Positions 21,051 through 31,129 of a stretch of 64,000 bases of DNA are shown here, in pieces. Positions within the stretch are counted from its first letter, which is position 1. Each line of letters opens with the position of its first letter. Location of the stretch: NCBI GenBank assembly GCA_963920575.1, contig OY986967.1:10782061-10846060 (forward strand). The letters run 5' to 3'. Position numbers and translations under genes: made by a program. Below the pieces are notes generated by a model that saw only the letters and a list, made by a program, of their open reading frames with translations, searched no databases and had not been told where the DNA came from. This DNA comes from Narthecium ossifragum. Its lineage: Eukaryota > Streptophyta > Magnoliopsida > Dioscoreales > Nartheciaceae.

Positions 21051-21215
21051 ATACCATCAAAATCATGGAGGGTCACATGTAGAGCGATATACATGTGTTG
21101 TGTATGTGTTAGAGCTTATATGTCTGGTAATGCGCCTTCGAGTAATGTTCGAAGCGAGTAGGGGTAATTTCGTAAATACTCCAAAATTTGACCTTAGTCA
21201 AAATTGGTGTCTACA

Positions 21216-21852
21216 AACCTACATTGAGTTCCCTCCTTTCAACCATGACAGTCGTGAATGAAAATTTTAGTGGAAGCATGACAAGTGAAATTTCTAAAAT
21301 TCAAAATTATGTGTCTAGAATAGAGAACCAATGTAATTCTAATACCCAATCTATTGCCAAACTTTAGAATTCATTGGGCCAACTCTCTAACACTATAGCC
21401 AAAAGAGATGAAGGACACTTGCCAAGTCAATCTGTGACCAACCCTAGAGGCCAACACTATGTAGAAAGCCAAAACGTTGAGAGTGCCAAGACCGTTGTGA
21501 CCCTTAGAAGTGGCAAAACTATAAACAATCAAATAGGTGAACCCCTCAATCCGGACGATCGTTCAGGCGACTCGATGATCAATCGGCCGTTCGACGATAG
21601 ATCGGCCGATCGACGATCAATCGGCCGAAGGACCGATCTATCGTCCAACCCGAGAAGAGTCTCCTATCCATCCTGATTACAATCCAACTGATTCTACAGA
21701 GCTTGATCCAGCTAAATACATTCCAAAAGTGTCTTTTCCAGCAACCCTTAAGGATCCGTCTTGAACCATAAAAGCCTGAAAAGCTACCGAAGAGATCCTT
21801 GAGACCTTTAAAGAAGTCAATATCAACATACCCTTGCTTGATGCTATCCCAG
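21216..21852 (+). pseudogene. Athila B Gag, C-terminal part
   Basis: It resumes the Athila B Gag after the Tat-like element. Stretches include QLSNTIAKRDEGHLPSQ, NPRGQHYVES and TLRSGKTI, all matching the minus-strand copy at 37900-38050. A TAG interrupts it near 21367. The linker then has DDRS-type residues written by GATC-rich DNA (21557-21642). It stops at 21852, where minus-strand copia sequence begins. Confidence 0.8.
21557..21642. repeat. GATC-type pairs inside gag coding DNA
   Basis: Half-sites GATCGTTC (21557), GATCAATC (21577), GATAGATC (21596), GATCAATC (21615) and GATCTATC (21635) fall in steps of 20, 19, 19 and 20 bp. They are translated as DDRS/DDRSADRRS-type linker residues in Gag. 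Confidence 0.65.
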
Positions 21853-22716
21853 ATTGGTGACGTCACTGTCAAACTCCATGATTGAAGTATCTTTGCCTCC
21901 CCTGTTCTCTGTGACCTTGCCTTCTCTCTGATCCTTTTGCAGCTTCCTGCAATCTCTCTGAAAGTGTCCTTACTTCTTACAGTACTAACACTGCACATCC
22001 TTTATAACACTTGACTTGCTACGTGATTTGTATCTGTCTCCATGATCCCGACCCTTGCTCCTGCCTTGGCCATCAAACTCAAAGCAATCTCCATACTGTC
22101 TCTTCTTCACCAGATGTGCTTCTGAGACAGCTTCCACTGTAGATTTCCTCCTTATCTCGTTTGAAAGAAGTGCTGACATGACCTCTTCAGTTTTTAACGT
22201 CTCCTTCCCATACAGAAGAGTTGTCACCAAGTGCTCGTATTTGTATGAAGGAGGAAGAGAGGCTAGAAGAAGTAGCTCATTGCCTTCATCTTCTACCATG
22301 ACATCCAAGTAGAGCAACTGACTGTGATTTTTGTTGTAGATATTCATGTGCTCCATCAGGTTGGCTCCTTCCTTCATCCTCAGAGTATAGAGTTGTTGTT
22401 TAAGAAACAACTTGTTGGTGAGCGACTTGGTCATAAAGAGACTCTCAAGTTTCAACCATAACTTTAGAACTTCCTTCTCGTTGATTACGTTATAAATGAT
22501 CTCATCTGATAAACATAGTCTGATGGTGCTTCTAGCCTTCATGCAGATATATTCCCAATCTCCATCTGACATTGTTCCAGGCTTCATTCCTTTCAGGGCT
22601 TTATAAGTACCCTGATGCAGAAGGATGTCTTTGACCCTTGCTTGCCATAGACCAAAGTTGGTCTTCCAATTGAACTTTTCAATTTATAGCCGAGACATCG
22701 ACGACTTCCCGGCCAT
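21853..22716 (-). pseudogene. Copia Gag, truncated
   Basis: Ty1/copia Gag on the minus strand. The likely ATG is near 22716, one stop follows within 40 codons, then the long open part 22587-21985 with the UBN2-type capsid: a WKTNFGLWQARV motif, TAMWKLWLKLE-like KLWLKLESLF, LKQQLYTLRMKEG, LLLASLPPSY and LLSNEIRRK. A CCHC knuckle follows at about 21950-21990 (YCKK, GHFQRDC) with two stops. It ends at the junction with Athila DNA at 21852, so protease, integrase and reverse transcriptase are missing. Confidence 0.85.
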
Positions 22717-22742
22717 CATGATCGATTGAACCAAGGAACCTA

Positions 22743-22754
22743 GCTCTGATATCA
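22743..22754 (-). other. Copia primer-binding site
   Basis: Minus-strand TGATATCAGAGC, one change from the initiator Met site, 2 bp inside the LTR. Confidence 0.75.
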
Positions 22755-22756
22755 CT

Positions 22757-22982
22757 TGTTGGGATCTGGCGATGAATTGGATCACCCAAGTCCCTCCGAT
22801 GGCCAAACAAGAAAAGAAATCAAGAAATTTGAATCACACGAGAAACACTAAATTTTTATGGAAAATCTCATAACAAGTAACTGAGAGGAAAAAACCACGG
22901 GGCAAAGGAGAAGGGCTTCACTATGAATAAAAGATTGCAGGATTCTTCTAGAGGAGACATATGCTCTCTCTAGGACTTCTTT

Positions 22983-23024
<42 letters not shown>

Positions 23025-23552
23025 AAGCTATGTTTTTCTCTCCAAGATGAAAAACAATATATTTCTATAATCCTAACTAGTAACCCCTTTTTATCGTAGT
23101 CTAACCCATACAAGAGTTTATAGCCGTAGGATCAACTTGATATAGTCATCTAGTCTCGAAGACCTCGATCACACCTTGTAGCATCTAAAGGCACAAGGAA
23201 GTTGTCCTTTCTTTTAGGCTATCCATTGGACACATCGCAGCACATAAGTAAGGAGATCGCGTCGAGCGATCTTTACTTCGTCGACATTTGGTGACCTTCA
23301 CTTTGTCGATGTCGAGCTCTTCGTCGAGCAATGAACTCCTTGTCAGCATCAAGCAGCTTGTCGAGCATTGAGCATCGAGCACCTCGTCGAGTGTCGAGCA
23401 CCTCATCGAGCGTCGAGCGTCGAGCGTCGAGCAGTGAACTCTTTTTGCTTGGACACGTTTGAGCCAAACTTTTCCTTCACCTCTGGCGCATCTGGTTGCT
23501 TCGATCAACCAAATCCAATTTGTCGAGGTCTCATGAGAAGAAAACCCCAACA
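22757..23552 (-). repeat. Copia 5' LTR
   Basis: 796 bp with inverted ends TGTTGGG/CCCAACA. Contains a (CT)n run of about 19 units (22984-23021) and, near 23260-23430, TCGAGC-rich tandem words (GTCGAGCATCGAGC). The right flank is ATTAA (23553-23557); the left end of the element is lost. Confidence 0.85.
22984..23021. repeat. (CT)n microsatellite
   Basis: Uninterrupted CT dinucleotides inside the copia LTR, probably in the transcribed leader. Confidence 0.9.
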
Positions 23553-23740
23553 ATTAATTTGTTAAATTCCTATTTTTGTTTCATAATAATTTATTATGTG
23601 AATTTAGATGGGATTTGAACCGATATGAGAGAAAAGACATTATGTGGGCCCCACTTCGATGGATGTAGCTTGCCACCTCTCTACATCACGAGAAAAGATT
23701 CAGTGACAACACCATATTAGCGTGTGAGAAACTCCACTCA

Positions 23741-23955
23741 GGGGGCATTTGGTGCGCCCGATTGGCGGGATCCGGGGACGCCCGGATTTCACATTACTGG
23801 ATCCGCGCGTTTGGCGCCGACGCAGATCACGGTAGGATCCCGTAAATTGGAATCCGCCCTGAGGCGGATTCCAATTTCGGCGTCCCGAAATTTTTTCGGG
23901 ATGCCGATTTGGAATCGGCTCCGACGGATTCCGAGGATTGGAGCCAAACGTCCCC
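23741..23955. mobile_element. Harbinger-like MITE
   Basis: 215 bp bounded by GGGGGCATTTGG and CCAAACGTCCCC, flanked on both sides by TCA (23738-23740, 23956-23958), a 3-bp duplication as in PIF/Harbinger elements. The interior is strongly self-complementary (AATCCGCC...GGCGGATT, CCCGAAATTTTTTCGGG). No coding sequence. Confidence 0.6.
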
Positions 23956-23958
23956 TCA

Positions 23959-24355
23959 ATGATTGACACATTAGTTTTTTTAAAATTTTACCAGATAAAT
24001 TTCCACATCATCAATAATTTTTTGCTGAGTTTGATCAAGAGTTTGATATCATTTCACCTCCATTTGAGATTTCATCTAAAATTCAAATCATTTAATCTTA
24101 TTTGAAATCAAAACAGACGTGATAATGCGGCAATTCATCCAATAATAATTTAAAAAAGCTGATGTGTAGTACTTGAGTGGAGCTTGGCACTGGTTGATGC
24201 GGTACCAAACTCCCATGAATATTTTCTCCTATGCCATGGGGTCGTCACATCAAGTATGCAGAATATACACCCACGTGGGTGTGCATTCTATTATAGCTAA
24301 TCCTCATGTGATAAACGGAGAGAAAGAGAGAGAGAACGAGGTCTGGGCAGGCCCG
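23959..24355. other. Unassigned AT-rich stretch
   Basis: No credible gene. A palindromic CACCCACGTGGGTG lies at about 24270-24283, and a short GAGAGA run near 24318. I cannot assign it to an element. Confidence 0.4.
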
Positions 24356-24900
24356 ATGGAGCAAGTAGGGGAATAAAAACAAGAGCACGGAACGTGATTC
24401 AATACGAAAACACAAAGGTAAAAGAGGATAAAGAAGTACACGGGGGAAGATGATCGTTGGTGAGGGCACCGACGATTGTCACGGTTGTAATTCTATCAGA
24501 AGCTCAGAGATCGTGATCGACTTGGGAGTGAACTTTCTCGAACAATTCCTTCATCAAGAGGACTAAGTCTAAATGATCGACTTGGGAGTGAATCTTTGAT
24601 TTAATTATTTCTAAATAATTTCATTCATAGGTATCGAGGCCTTTATAGAGGCATAATACAAGAATCCTAAAGGGAGTTGTACTCCAAGTAGGTTACTTTC
24701 TACACAAGCAAACTTCTTAAAGCAAGAGTCCTACTACAATATGAATAACGAAATTAGGAAAGCAATAAGTGACCTAAATTATCATTGGGTGAGCCGGCTG
24801 GCTGAAGGGGGGCCCACATGGGGCTGGCTCTTCAAGGAAGTCCGCCAAATGTGGCTTGGGTCGGATTGCTCGGAATCTTATCCATATCATGAAGGTTCCA
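24356..24900 (-). repeat. Probable LTR piece, reverse
   Basis: On the minus strand it reads like LTR R/U5 sequence: TATAAAG at 24641-24647 in GCCTCTATAAAGGCC, followed downstream by a leader with two copies of 'actcccaagtcgatca' (about 24520 and 24580 on the plus strand). Ends and primer site were not found. Confidence 0.35.
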
Positions 24901-25300
24901 GCTCACCGCGCCCCTTGGCCCCACAACACCGTGCCACGACACGACCCCTGTGCCACGCCGTGCCCCTCTTGAGGCCTACATTGCGCGCCGCACGTGCCTC
25001 ACTTCTACGCCGCAACGCGCCGCGCCCCAGCGTCGTGCCCCCGCCACGTCCTCCTCGCCGCTTCTCACAAACTACCCTTCCGCCGCGCTGTGCTGGAACC
25101 TTCCTGAGTCGACCGCATCAGGAGGACTTGGGCTCGCGCCCGAGACTCTTCTCCCTCCCCGCCATCATCGAAAAGGAGAATCCCAAGTCCGAGGGAACCC
25201 CTGCACCGACGTTCCGCCCGCTTCGACCAGCACACGAGGCAAGTGCGACCCCCCTTGAGCCGACAGCCTACCACATGCAGTCTCGCTAGGTTCGACCCCC
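24900..25300. other. GC/CpG-rich block, unassigned
   Basis: A 400-bp GC-rich island in AT-rich surroundings. A plus-strand frame of 182 codons (24741-25289) spans it and encodes an Arg/Pro-rich, low-complexity peptide. I see no domain, and the minus strand is also open in places, so I do not call a gene. It could be a gene fragment picked up by an element or an element leader. Confidence 0.35.
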
Positions 25301-25456
25301 CTAGGCCGACAACCCGCCACAATCTTGCCAAGTACAACTTCCCTAGCCAACAACCCTCTATCTCTTTCACCGATTATTCCGATAACTTTTTCAAGTAGCT
25401 TCCATAGCCTTCCGCGACCTTCACCGGTATTTTCATCGACAAACTATCTGGTTCTT

Positions 25457-25949
25457 ATGCCGACCATGGCGACTGCACCATCGGTAGAACAACTAGCAGC
25501 AGTAATGGCGGCCCTTAACACCTCCATTCAAGAAAGCGCAGACCAGAAAGTTTGGGGTGAAACAATCACTGAACACCTAAATAGCCTTGCTAAGGAGTCA
25601 CAAACAAGAGAAGAACACATGCGGATCCAATGGAGGATTCCGACCACCATAAGAAAAGTGTTAGCCTTCTCTGAAAGAGAAACAACCACCCACTCTGCAA
25701 GAGGAAACATTAGCTCCGAGTACTCCTCAAGGTACACTCCCACGCACCCCACCCTCACAGGGTTATACTTCCTCACATAGTTTCCGGGCTCCACGAGTAG
25801 ATTTTCCTCACTTTGACGACATGGAAAACCAAGTACCATGGATTGAACGAGTAGATAGGTAATTCTCTCTCATGTCTTGAAGGAGACACTCAGTTGTGGT
25901 ATCAACTATACGAGGGAAATTCCGAATCCTCGTATTGGGCCTCATTTAA
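25457..25949 (+). pseudogene. Gypsy Gag fragment
   Basis: From ATG 25457 the peptide MATAPSVEQLAAVMAALN and the following coiled stretch resemble a gypsy Gag N-terminus. After frame changes the DNA encodes RVDFPHFDDMENQVPWIERV and a DTQLWYQLYEG-like segment, matching the start of the retrotransposon-gag domain (F-x-G...W). It breaks at 25949 where an LTR begins. Reina-like affinity is a guess. Confidence 0.5.
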
Positions 25950-26215
25950 TGTGAGGACCCGTTCATCTAATCTGGTAATATGGCTCGACCGCATAGGTCG
26001 GGGGCCGTGTCTTGTTGGTTTGTTTGCGCGTCAGGTGCGTTCGGCCGATCGCATGGTTGTTTTCGGACCCAAGGGAAATTTCGTAAAATTGCACCTTGTC
26101 AGTCGGTTTCACACCCATTTAGTGCACACACGGCCTTGAATTGATTAGACCCTTAGGTGCACACTTGATCAGAAAATCGGAGCTCGATCGGGAAAGATCG
26201 AAACATAAAGCTGAG
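25950..26215 (+). repeat. Chromovirus LTR 5' fragment
   Basis: Begins TGTGAGGACCCG and shares the following U3 (gcaccttgtcagtcggtttcacaccc) with the LTRs at 56900 and 61329. After about 265 bp it gives way to polymerase sequence, so most of the LTR, gag and protease are deleted. Confidence 0.7.
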
Positions 26216-26237
26216 ATTAAGAGCAGGCTTCCCTCGT

Positions 26238-26993
26238 GTCGTTGTTGTTTGTGCAGCTGTCTTTTATGAGGAGCTTCCTGGGTTATTGCTTTCACGGGAT
26301 TATTGAGTTTGAATTCGAGGTTCGTTCGGGTTGTCTGATCATGGGTAGCTTGCATGATAGTACCAGGAGAGCAGAGGGAGTTGAGGATTCAGCTGGACAA
26401 GATGATTAGTCGAGGTCTCATTCATCCCAGAACATCACCTTGGGGAGCACCTGTATTATTTGCAAAGAAGAATGATGGTACACTTAGTCTTTGCATTGAT
26501 TACAGGAAGCTGAACATTGTGACTATGAAGAACAAGTATCCTATGCTCAGGATAGATGACTTGATCGGCCAGCTTTGAGGTTTGTTGGTTTTTTCGAAGA
26601 TCGACCTTCATACAGGCTATCATCAGCTGAGGATTCAGGATTGTGACATCCTGAAGACAACTTTCTGTACAAGGTATGGATTGTATGAGTTGATAGTGAT
26701 GCCGTTCGGTCTGACGAACAGACCAGGAGCCTTCATGGATCTGATGCAGAGGGTCTTCTAACTGTATTTGGATCAGTTCATTGTGGTGTTCATCAACAAC
26801 ATTTTGATCTACTCACATATGATAGAGGAGCATGAGCAGCATTTGAGGATCGTGTTACAGTTGTTGAGAGAGCATAGGTTGGATGCTAAGGCCTCCAAGT
26901 GTGAGTTTTGGCTCCCATAAGTGAAGTTTCTGAGACATGTGATATCAGCGGCAGGCATTTCAGTGGATCCAGCTAAGATCGAGGTAGTGCTAC
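26238..26993 (+). pseudogene. Chromovirus reverse transcriptase
   Basis: Reverse transcriptase of a chromodomain-type gypsy element, with EELPGL upstream, then [51 protein letters not shown] and KCEFWLP. The catalytic F-x-D-D box reads FINN: both aspartates are changed to asparagine. Stops occur at about 26576, 26759 and 26918. It is cut at 26993 by a reverse LTR, and the connection domain is missing beyond it. Certainly non-functional. Confidence 0.9.
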
Positions 26994-29226
26994 TGTCACA
27001 TCCTGACCCAGAAAATCTATCCAGATCGGGGTGTGAGGGTTCCTACTCTACTCAATCATCACTGGCGCGATTACAATAAAATAGTGCGACTAAAATTAAC
27101 AATTGATATGGGGTAAAAATTAAAACCTCTATTATAGTTCAAAATTCTGATACAAGACTAAACCTCAAATATCATATTATAACTATATCAAATTCCTTGT
27201 GGAAGGAAATACACATTTATCATCCCAAAAAGAAGTAATCGGACCCCAAGTTCTCAAGTGCCTCCAGAAGTCGACGCGCCACCATATGCCTGTTCAGTGG
27301 GTGCTACAGAAGAAGAGCTGACGCCTCCACCTGCAAAACGCAGCCCGAGTAGGAGTGAGCAATAAGCTCAGTAGGATTCTACACTACGACACTCAAAAAG
27401 GAAGGGAGCAGTAAAGTCCCAGGTTCCATCTCATCTCTAGGGGAATTCCATGTTACGCACACCGTCTATCCCCTATCACGCACCCTGATGACCTCTGGTA
27501 CTGTCAACAGTCGTCCCTCTCAACCAATCACCTTAGCACTGAAACAACAGGGGTAGAACCCGGTGCACTACGTGACTTCCCCTATCAGCAGACTGAGACT
27601 AAGCCTGGAACCCAGAACGACCTCTAAACCTCGATCAAAGCAATTACAGCCAACTAGACAGTCACCTCAAATCATCAGATTATTATAACAATTTAAATCC
27701 TAGACCTTTCTTCTCAGCCTCGGTCCTAAGGCTAGATCCGAGCTGCCCCGGATCGACGATTAACCCACCGCCCACGCCTAGCCTAAGAATGCATGTAGTG
27801 CAAACAATTCATGTATGATCATACACATAGACAACAGTTCAGGCATGCAACAATATCCCAAGCATTCTACAGGAGCAGGCGCAACACATAACTCGCCTAA
27901 GGGTAAGCATAGTATTGGCCTACAATAAGTGGAAATAAGTAGGCACTCAGGCCTAAAAAGGGATACAACCCTAGCTAAATAATCAAACAACTAAGACAAC
28001 AATATAATAATATTTTTTTCAAAGCAAAGGGCGCACTTAAGGCCCATTTATTCTACCCATCCCAGGGGAGCCGCGACTCCCCTGGTTCAACCACAAGCCA
28101 CACATGGGCCGACACAGATAAAATAACATATATCGAGAATAACATTAAAATAGTAGATTTCTTGAAATTAGACCAACTATACAGCAAACTTCGGGAAAAT
28201 TCTTATCTTTCAATCTAGCCTTCCGATTGACATAAAACTTGATATGCCCACTCAACGGCATACCCCAAATCATATATCCAAAAACTGGATCAATCGGATA
28301 AAGAAAATTATATCAAAACCTATAATTTCGGTAAAAATCCAGATTATGTAAATGATGCATAATTCCTTCAAACATAACTCGAATTGAAGCCAAGCTTCGT
28401 AGATCTCTTCCTAAGATCATTACGATCATCGTAGCCAATAACTAACTTAATTGAATACTTAAAACCCACTTAATTACACTAATTAAGCTAACTTTCCTGT
28501 TTCAGTACAGACAGACCATTTAATTTACCACAAATTCTAAGTAGCTCCAAAAATCATGAAAACAGCTGCAGTTGAAAGCTAACTCATCAATATACAGCTT
28601 TCATATAGAACAATAATTGAGATCATGTAAGTACAGCTCGGAAATAACGTTAGAACACCGCTGTTCTAATTAAACCAAAAATCGGGAAATTAACAAGATG
28701 AAATCTTAATCAAATCCACATCAAATCCAAACCAAATCCTACCCAACTTTGATCAGAGCAGCTCCCCTACCTCCTGGCAAGCCTCCCAAGCCTCTGCAAC
28801 AACTCCACTTCACGGATCAGAGGAGACAAGAATAGGGAAGAAGAAATAAGAAAACATAGGAGGGTCGCGGGTCTTATATAGACCCAAGTCCGATCGATCA
28901 CTCCCCAAGCGACCGATCGATCACTCCCCAAACGACCGATCGGTCTATGTCAGTTCGGCGTCCTTATCCGTACAAATAAAAAGCGGTGCCGACATAGATC
29001 CGATCGGTCGCTTCCGAGCTCTCGAACTCAGATCTTTCGATCCCAAGTTTATTTAAGGTTCTAACAAGAACAAATACAATACATAGGGTTGTGTGTGCAC
29101 TATGCAGGTGTGAGACCAACCGCCAAAGTGCAATTTACCAAATTACCCTTGGGGTCCAAAAGCAACAATGCGATCAACCAGAATTCGCTCGACGCGGGAA
29201 CAAGCCAACGGGGTATGGCCCCGACC
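26994..29226 (-). repeat. Chromovirus LTR inserted in pol
   Basis: Reverse LTR starting TGTCACATCCTG at 26994 and related to 7918-10335. Its 5' end is truncated by roughly 50 bp where RNase H sequence resumes at 29227. Left flank GCTAC (26989-26993) has no partner, so LTR end and about 100 residues of host polymerase were deleted together. GATCGATC-type half-sites at 28892, 28915 and 28938 are 23 bp apart. Confidence 0.75.
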
Positions 29227-29516
29227 TATCCCGTCCATGATTTAGAGCTAGCAACAATTGTCTTTGATCTGAAGACATGGCGGCACTACATCTACTGCAA
29301 GAGATTCCAGGTGTACTCAGATCACAAGAGTTTGAGGCACGTTTCACACAACGTGACCTCAACCTCAGGAAGCGCCGGTGGATGGAGCTATTAGAAGACT
29401 ACAACTTTCAGGTGCATTACCACCTTGGTAAAGCAAATGTCGTAGCAGATGCACTGAGCAGACATGCCAGAGATACTAGAGCAATTTTGGCAGGGTTGTT
29501 GGCTCGATTGTGGTAG
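29227..29516 (+). pseudogene. Chromovirus RNase H
   Basis: Resumes at the conserved [20 protein letters not shown], then [10 protein letters not shown], and after a frameshift near 29340 [33 protein letters not shown]. The first catalytic part is missing with the upstream deletion. Confidence 0.85.
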
Positions 29517-29656
29517 ATGATGGAGACAGTGAGTCAGCTCGAGCTAGACGTCGAGGACCAGGCGTCAAGCAGCTTTCTCTTCGCTGTTCGCAGCGTTCAT
29601 GTTCTTCTGGCGAGGGTGATAGAGGCCCAAAGTAGAGATAGAGCTCGTGGAGATCC

Positions 29657-30540
29657 ATGCTACGGTCGGCATCAAGCACGCGATTGAGAGCTGGACAGTT
29701 TCAGCAGATGGCGCCTTACACTTGCGACAGTAGTGTTGCAACCCTAGCATACCCAGCGTCAAGAGAGGACATCCTTCGTGAGTTCCATCACTCAAGCTTC
29801 GCAGTTTATCCTGGGAGTACCAAGATGTACCATGATCTATGCCAACAGTTTTGGTGGTACGGGATGAAGAGATATGTTGCAGAGTTCATTTCCATATGCC
29901 TCACATGTCAGAAGGTGAAAGCGGAGCACTAACGGAAGCCAGGCTTGCTACAACCACTTCCAGTGCCAAAGTGGAAGTCGGAGCACATCGCGATAGACTT
30001 CGTCACGGGGCTACCGAGAACACATAGGGGGAATGATGCGATTTGAGTCATTGTTGATCGATTGACTTAATTGGTTCATTTCCTTCCCAAGAGGACCACT
30101 GATGTAGTTTCTAGACTGAGCCAGAGGTACGTTGACGAGTTGGTTAGACTGCACGACATCCCAGTCTCCATTGTATCAGATTGAGACCCTAGATTCACCG
30201 ACAGATTCTGGAGCAGTTTCCAGACTTCTTTGGGGAGTGTTCACTTTCAGCATGACATTCCATCCTTAGACAGCCGGGCAGTCAAAGCAGATGATTCAGA
30301 TCTTGAAGGACATCCTCAGAGCATGTGTTCTTGATGTTGGAGGCACTTGGGAGCAACATGTACCACTGGTGGAGCTTGCCTAAAACAACAGCTATCAGGC
30401 CAGCTTGGGTTTTGCCCCTTCGAGGTGTTGTACGGCAGATCGTCTCGCTCACCAGTGTGTTGGACAGAGGTTGATGAGGCTTCCCTTGCCGGTCTAGACA
30501 TCATCAGGCAGTCATCAGAGAGGTTAGCCCAGGTCAAATA
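29657..30540 (+). pseudogene. Chromovirus integrase
   Basis: The zinc-binding HHCC domain is well kept (HHSSFAVYPGSTKMYHDLC, CLTCQKVKAEH). The core has [17 protein letters not shown] followed by a stop, DPRF, and GQSKQMIQ where the third catalytic residue, glutamate, is replaced by lysine. The FAPFEVLYGR-type motif is read as LGFCPFEVLYGR. At least six stops and a frameshift break it. Confidence 0.9.
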
Positions 30541-31055
30541 GAGACTCCTGACAGTGCAGAGCTGGCAGAAGAGTTACGTAGATCAGAGGCGATGACCCTT
30601 GGAGTTCACAGTTGGCGACAGAGTGCTGCTGAAGGTTTCTCCGCGCAGTGGATCCATCAGATTTGGCAACAAAGGAAAGCTACCACCGAGGTTCACGAGG
30701 CATTTCGAGATTGTCAGAGACCTTTGGAGCTAGAGGTCTCCTACCAGTTGGCTCTACCACCACACATGTTAGCAGTCCATCCCACCTTCATTGTGTCGAT
30801 GTTGAAGAAGTACATTCTAGATCTATCACATATGATCAGACATGACGATGACGTAGTTGAGGAAGATAACACGTACATAGAGCAGCCAGTGCCGATAGTA
30901 GACCGGAGGGATCAGGTGCTGGGAGGCAAGACTATTACGTTGGTGATGGTTCGATGGGCACACCGAGGATTCGAGGAGCTGACTTGGGAGAGTGAGGATC
31001 GCATACGTCGAGAGTACCCCAGATTGCTCCTTTCAGCATATAGAATTCTTGTTGT
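30541..31055 (+). pseudogene. Integrase C-terminus and chromodomain
   Basis: GPY/F-like region (FTVGDRVLLKVSP in one frame), then SYQLALPPHMLAVHPTF, SMLKKYI and a chromodomain-type tail VDRRDQVLGGKTITLV, VRWAHRGFEELTWESED, RREYPRL. This places the element among chromoviruses, probably Tekay/Del. Several frame changes. Confidence 0.8.
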
Positions 31056-31129
31056 GGGCGTTGGTGCCCCTAGCCGTTGCTTGTAGCCTTGTATGTGTAG
31101 GTAGGCTTTGTGTGTTCTTTCTTTTCGAT

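Larger units (their letters stand above)
16933..21215 (-). mobile_element. Tat-like LTR element, deleted
   Basis: Minus-strand element. It has a 5' LTR at 18821-21215 (starting TGTAGACACC on the minus strand, a start common in Tat-lineage LTRs), a primer site at 18798-18815, an unrecognised open frame at 17409-18655, and a 3' LTR reduced to its last 164 bp (16933-17096), next to a Cassandra-type LTR at 17097-17408. Flanks TTCCC and AACCT do not match, and about 100 residues of the surrounding Athila Gag are missing, so deletion accompanied or followed insertion. No protease, reverse transcriptase or integrase remains. Confidence 0.65.
18821..21215 (-). repeat. 5' LTR of Tat-like element
   Basis: 2,395 bp, minus-strand TGTAGACACC to GTCGAACA. 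The U3 part (about 19960-21050) is built of many diverged 'accaaaataccc' words. The TATA box is at 19716-19723, and R/U5 carries three copies of a palindromic 30-40 bp repeat (19428-19580). The open frame at 19098-19448 is LTR sequence and is not called. Confidence 0.75.

Noticed and set aside
24741..25289. Arg/Pro-rich 182-codon gene
   Set aside because: The frame is open because of GC bias; the other strand is open as well and no domain or splice context supports it.
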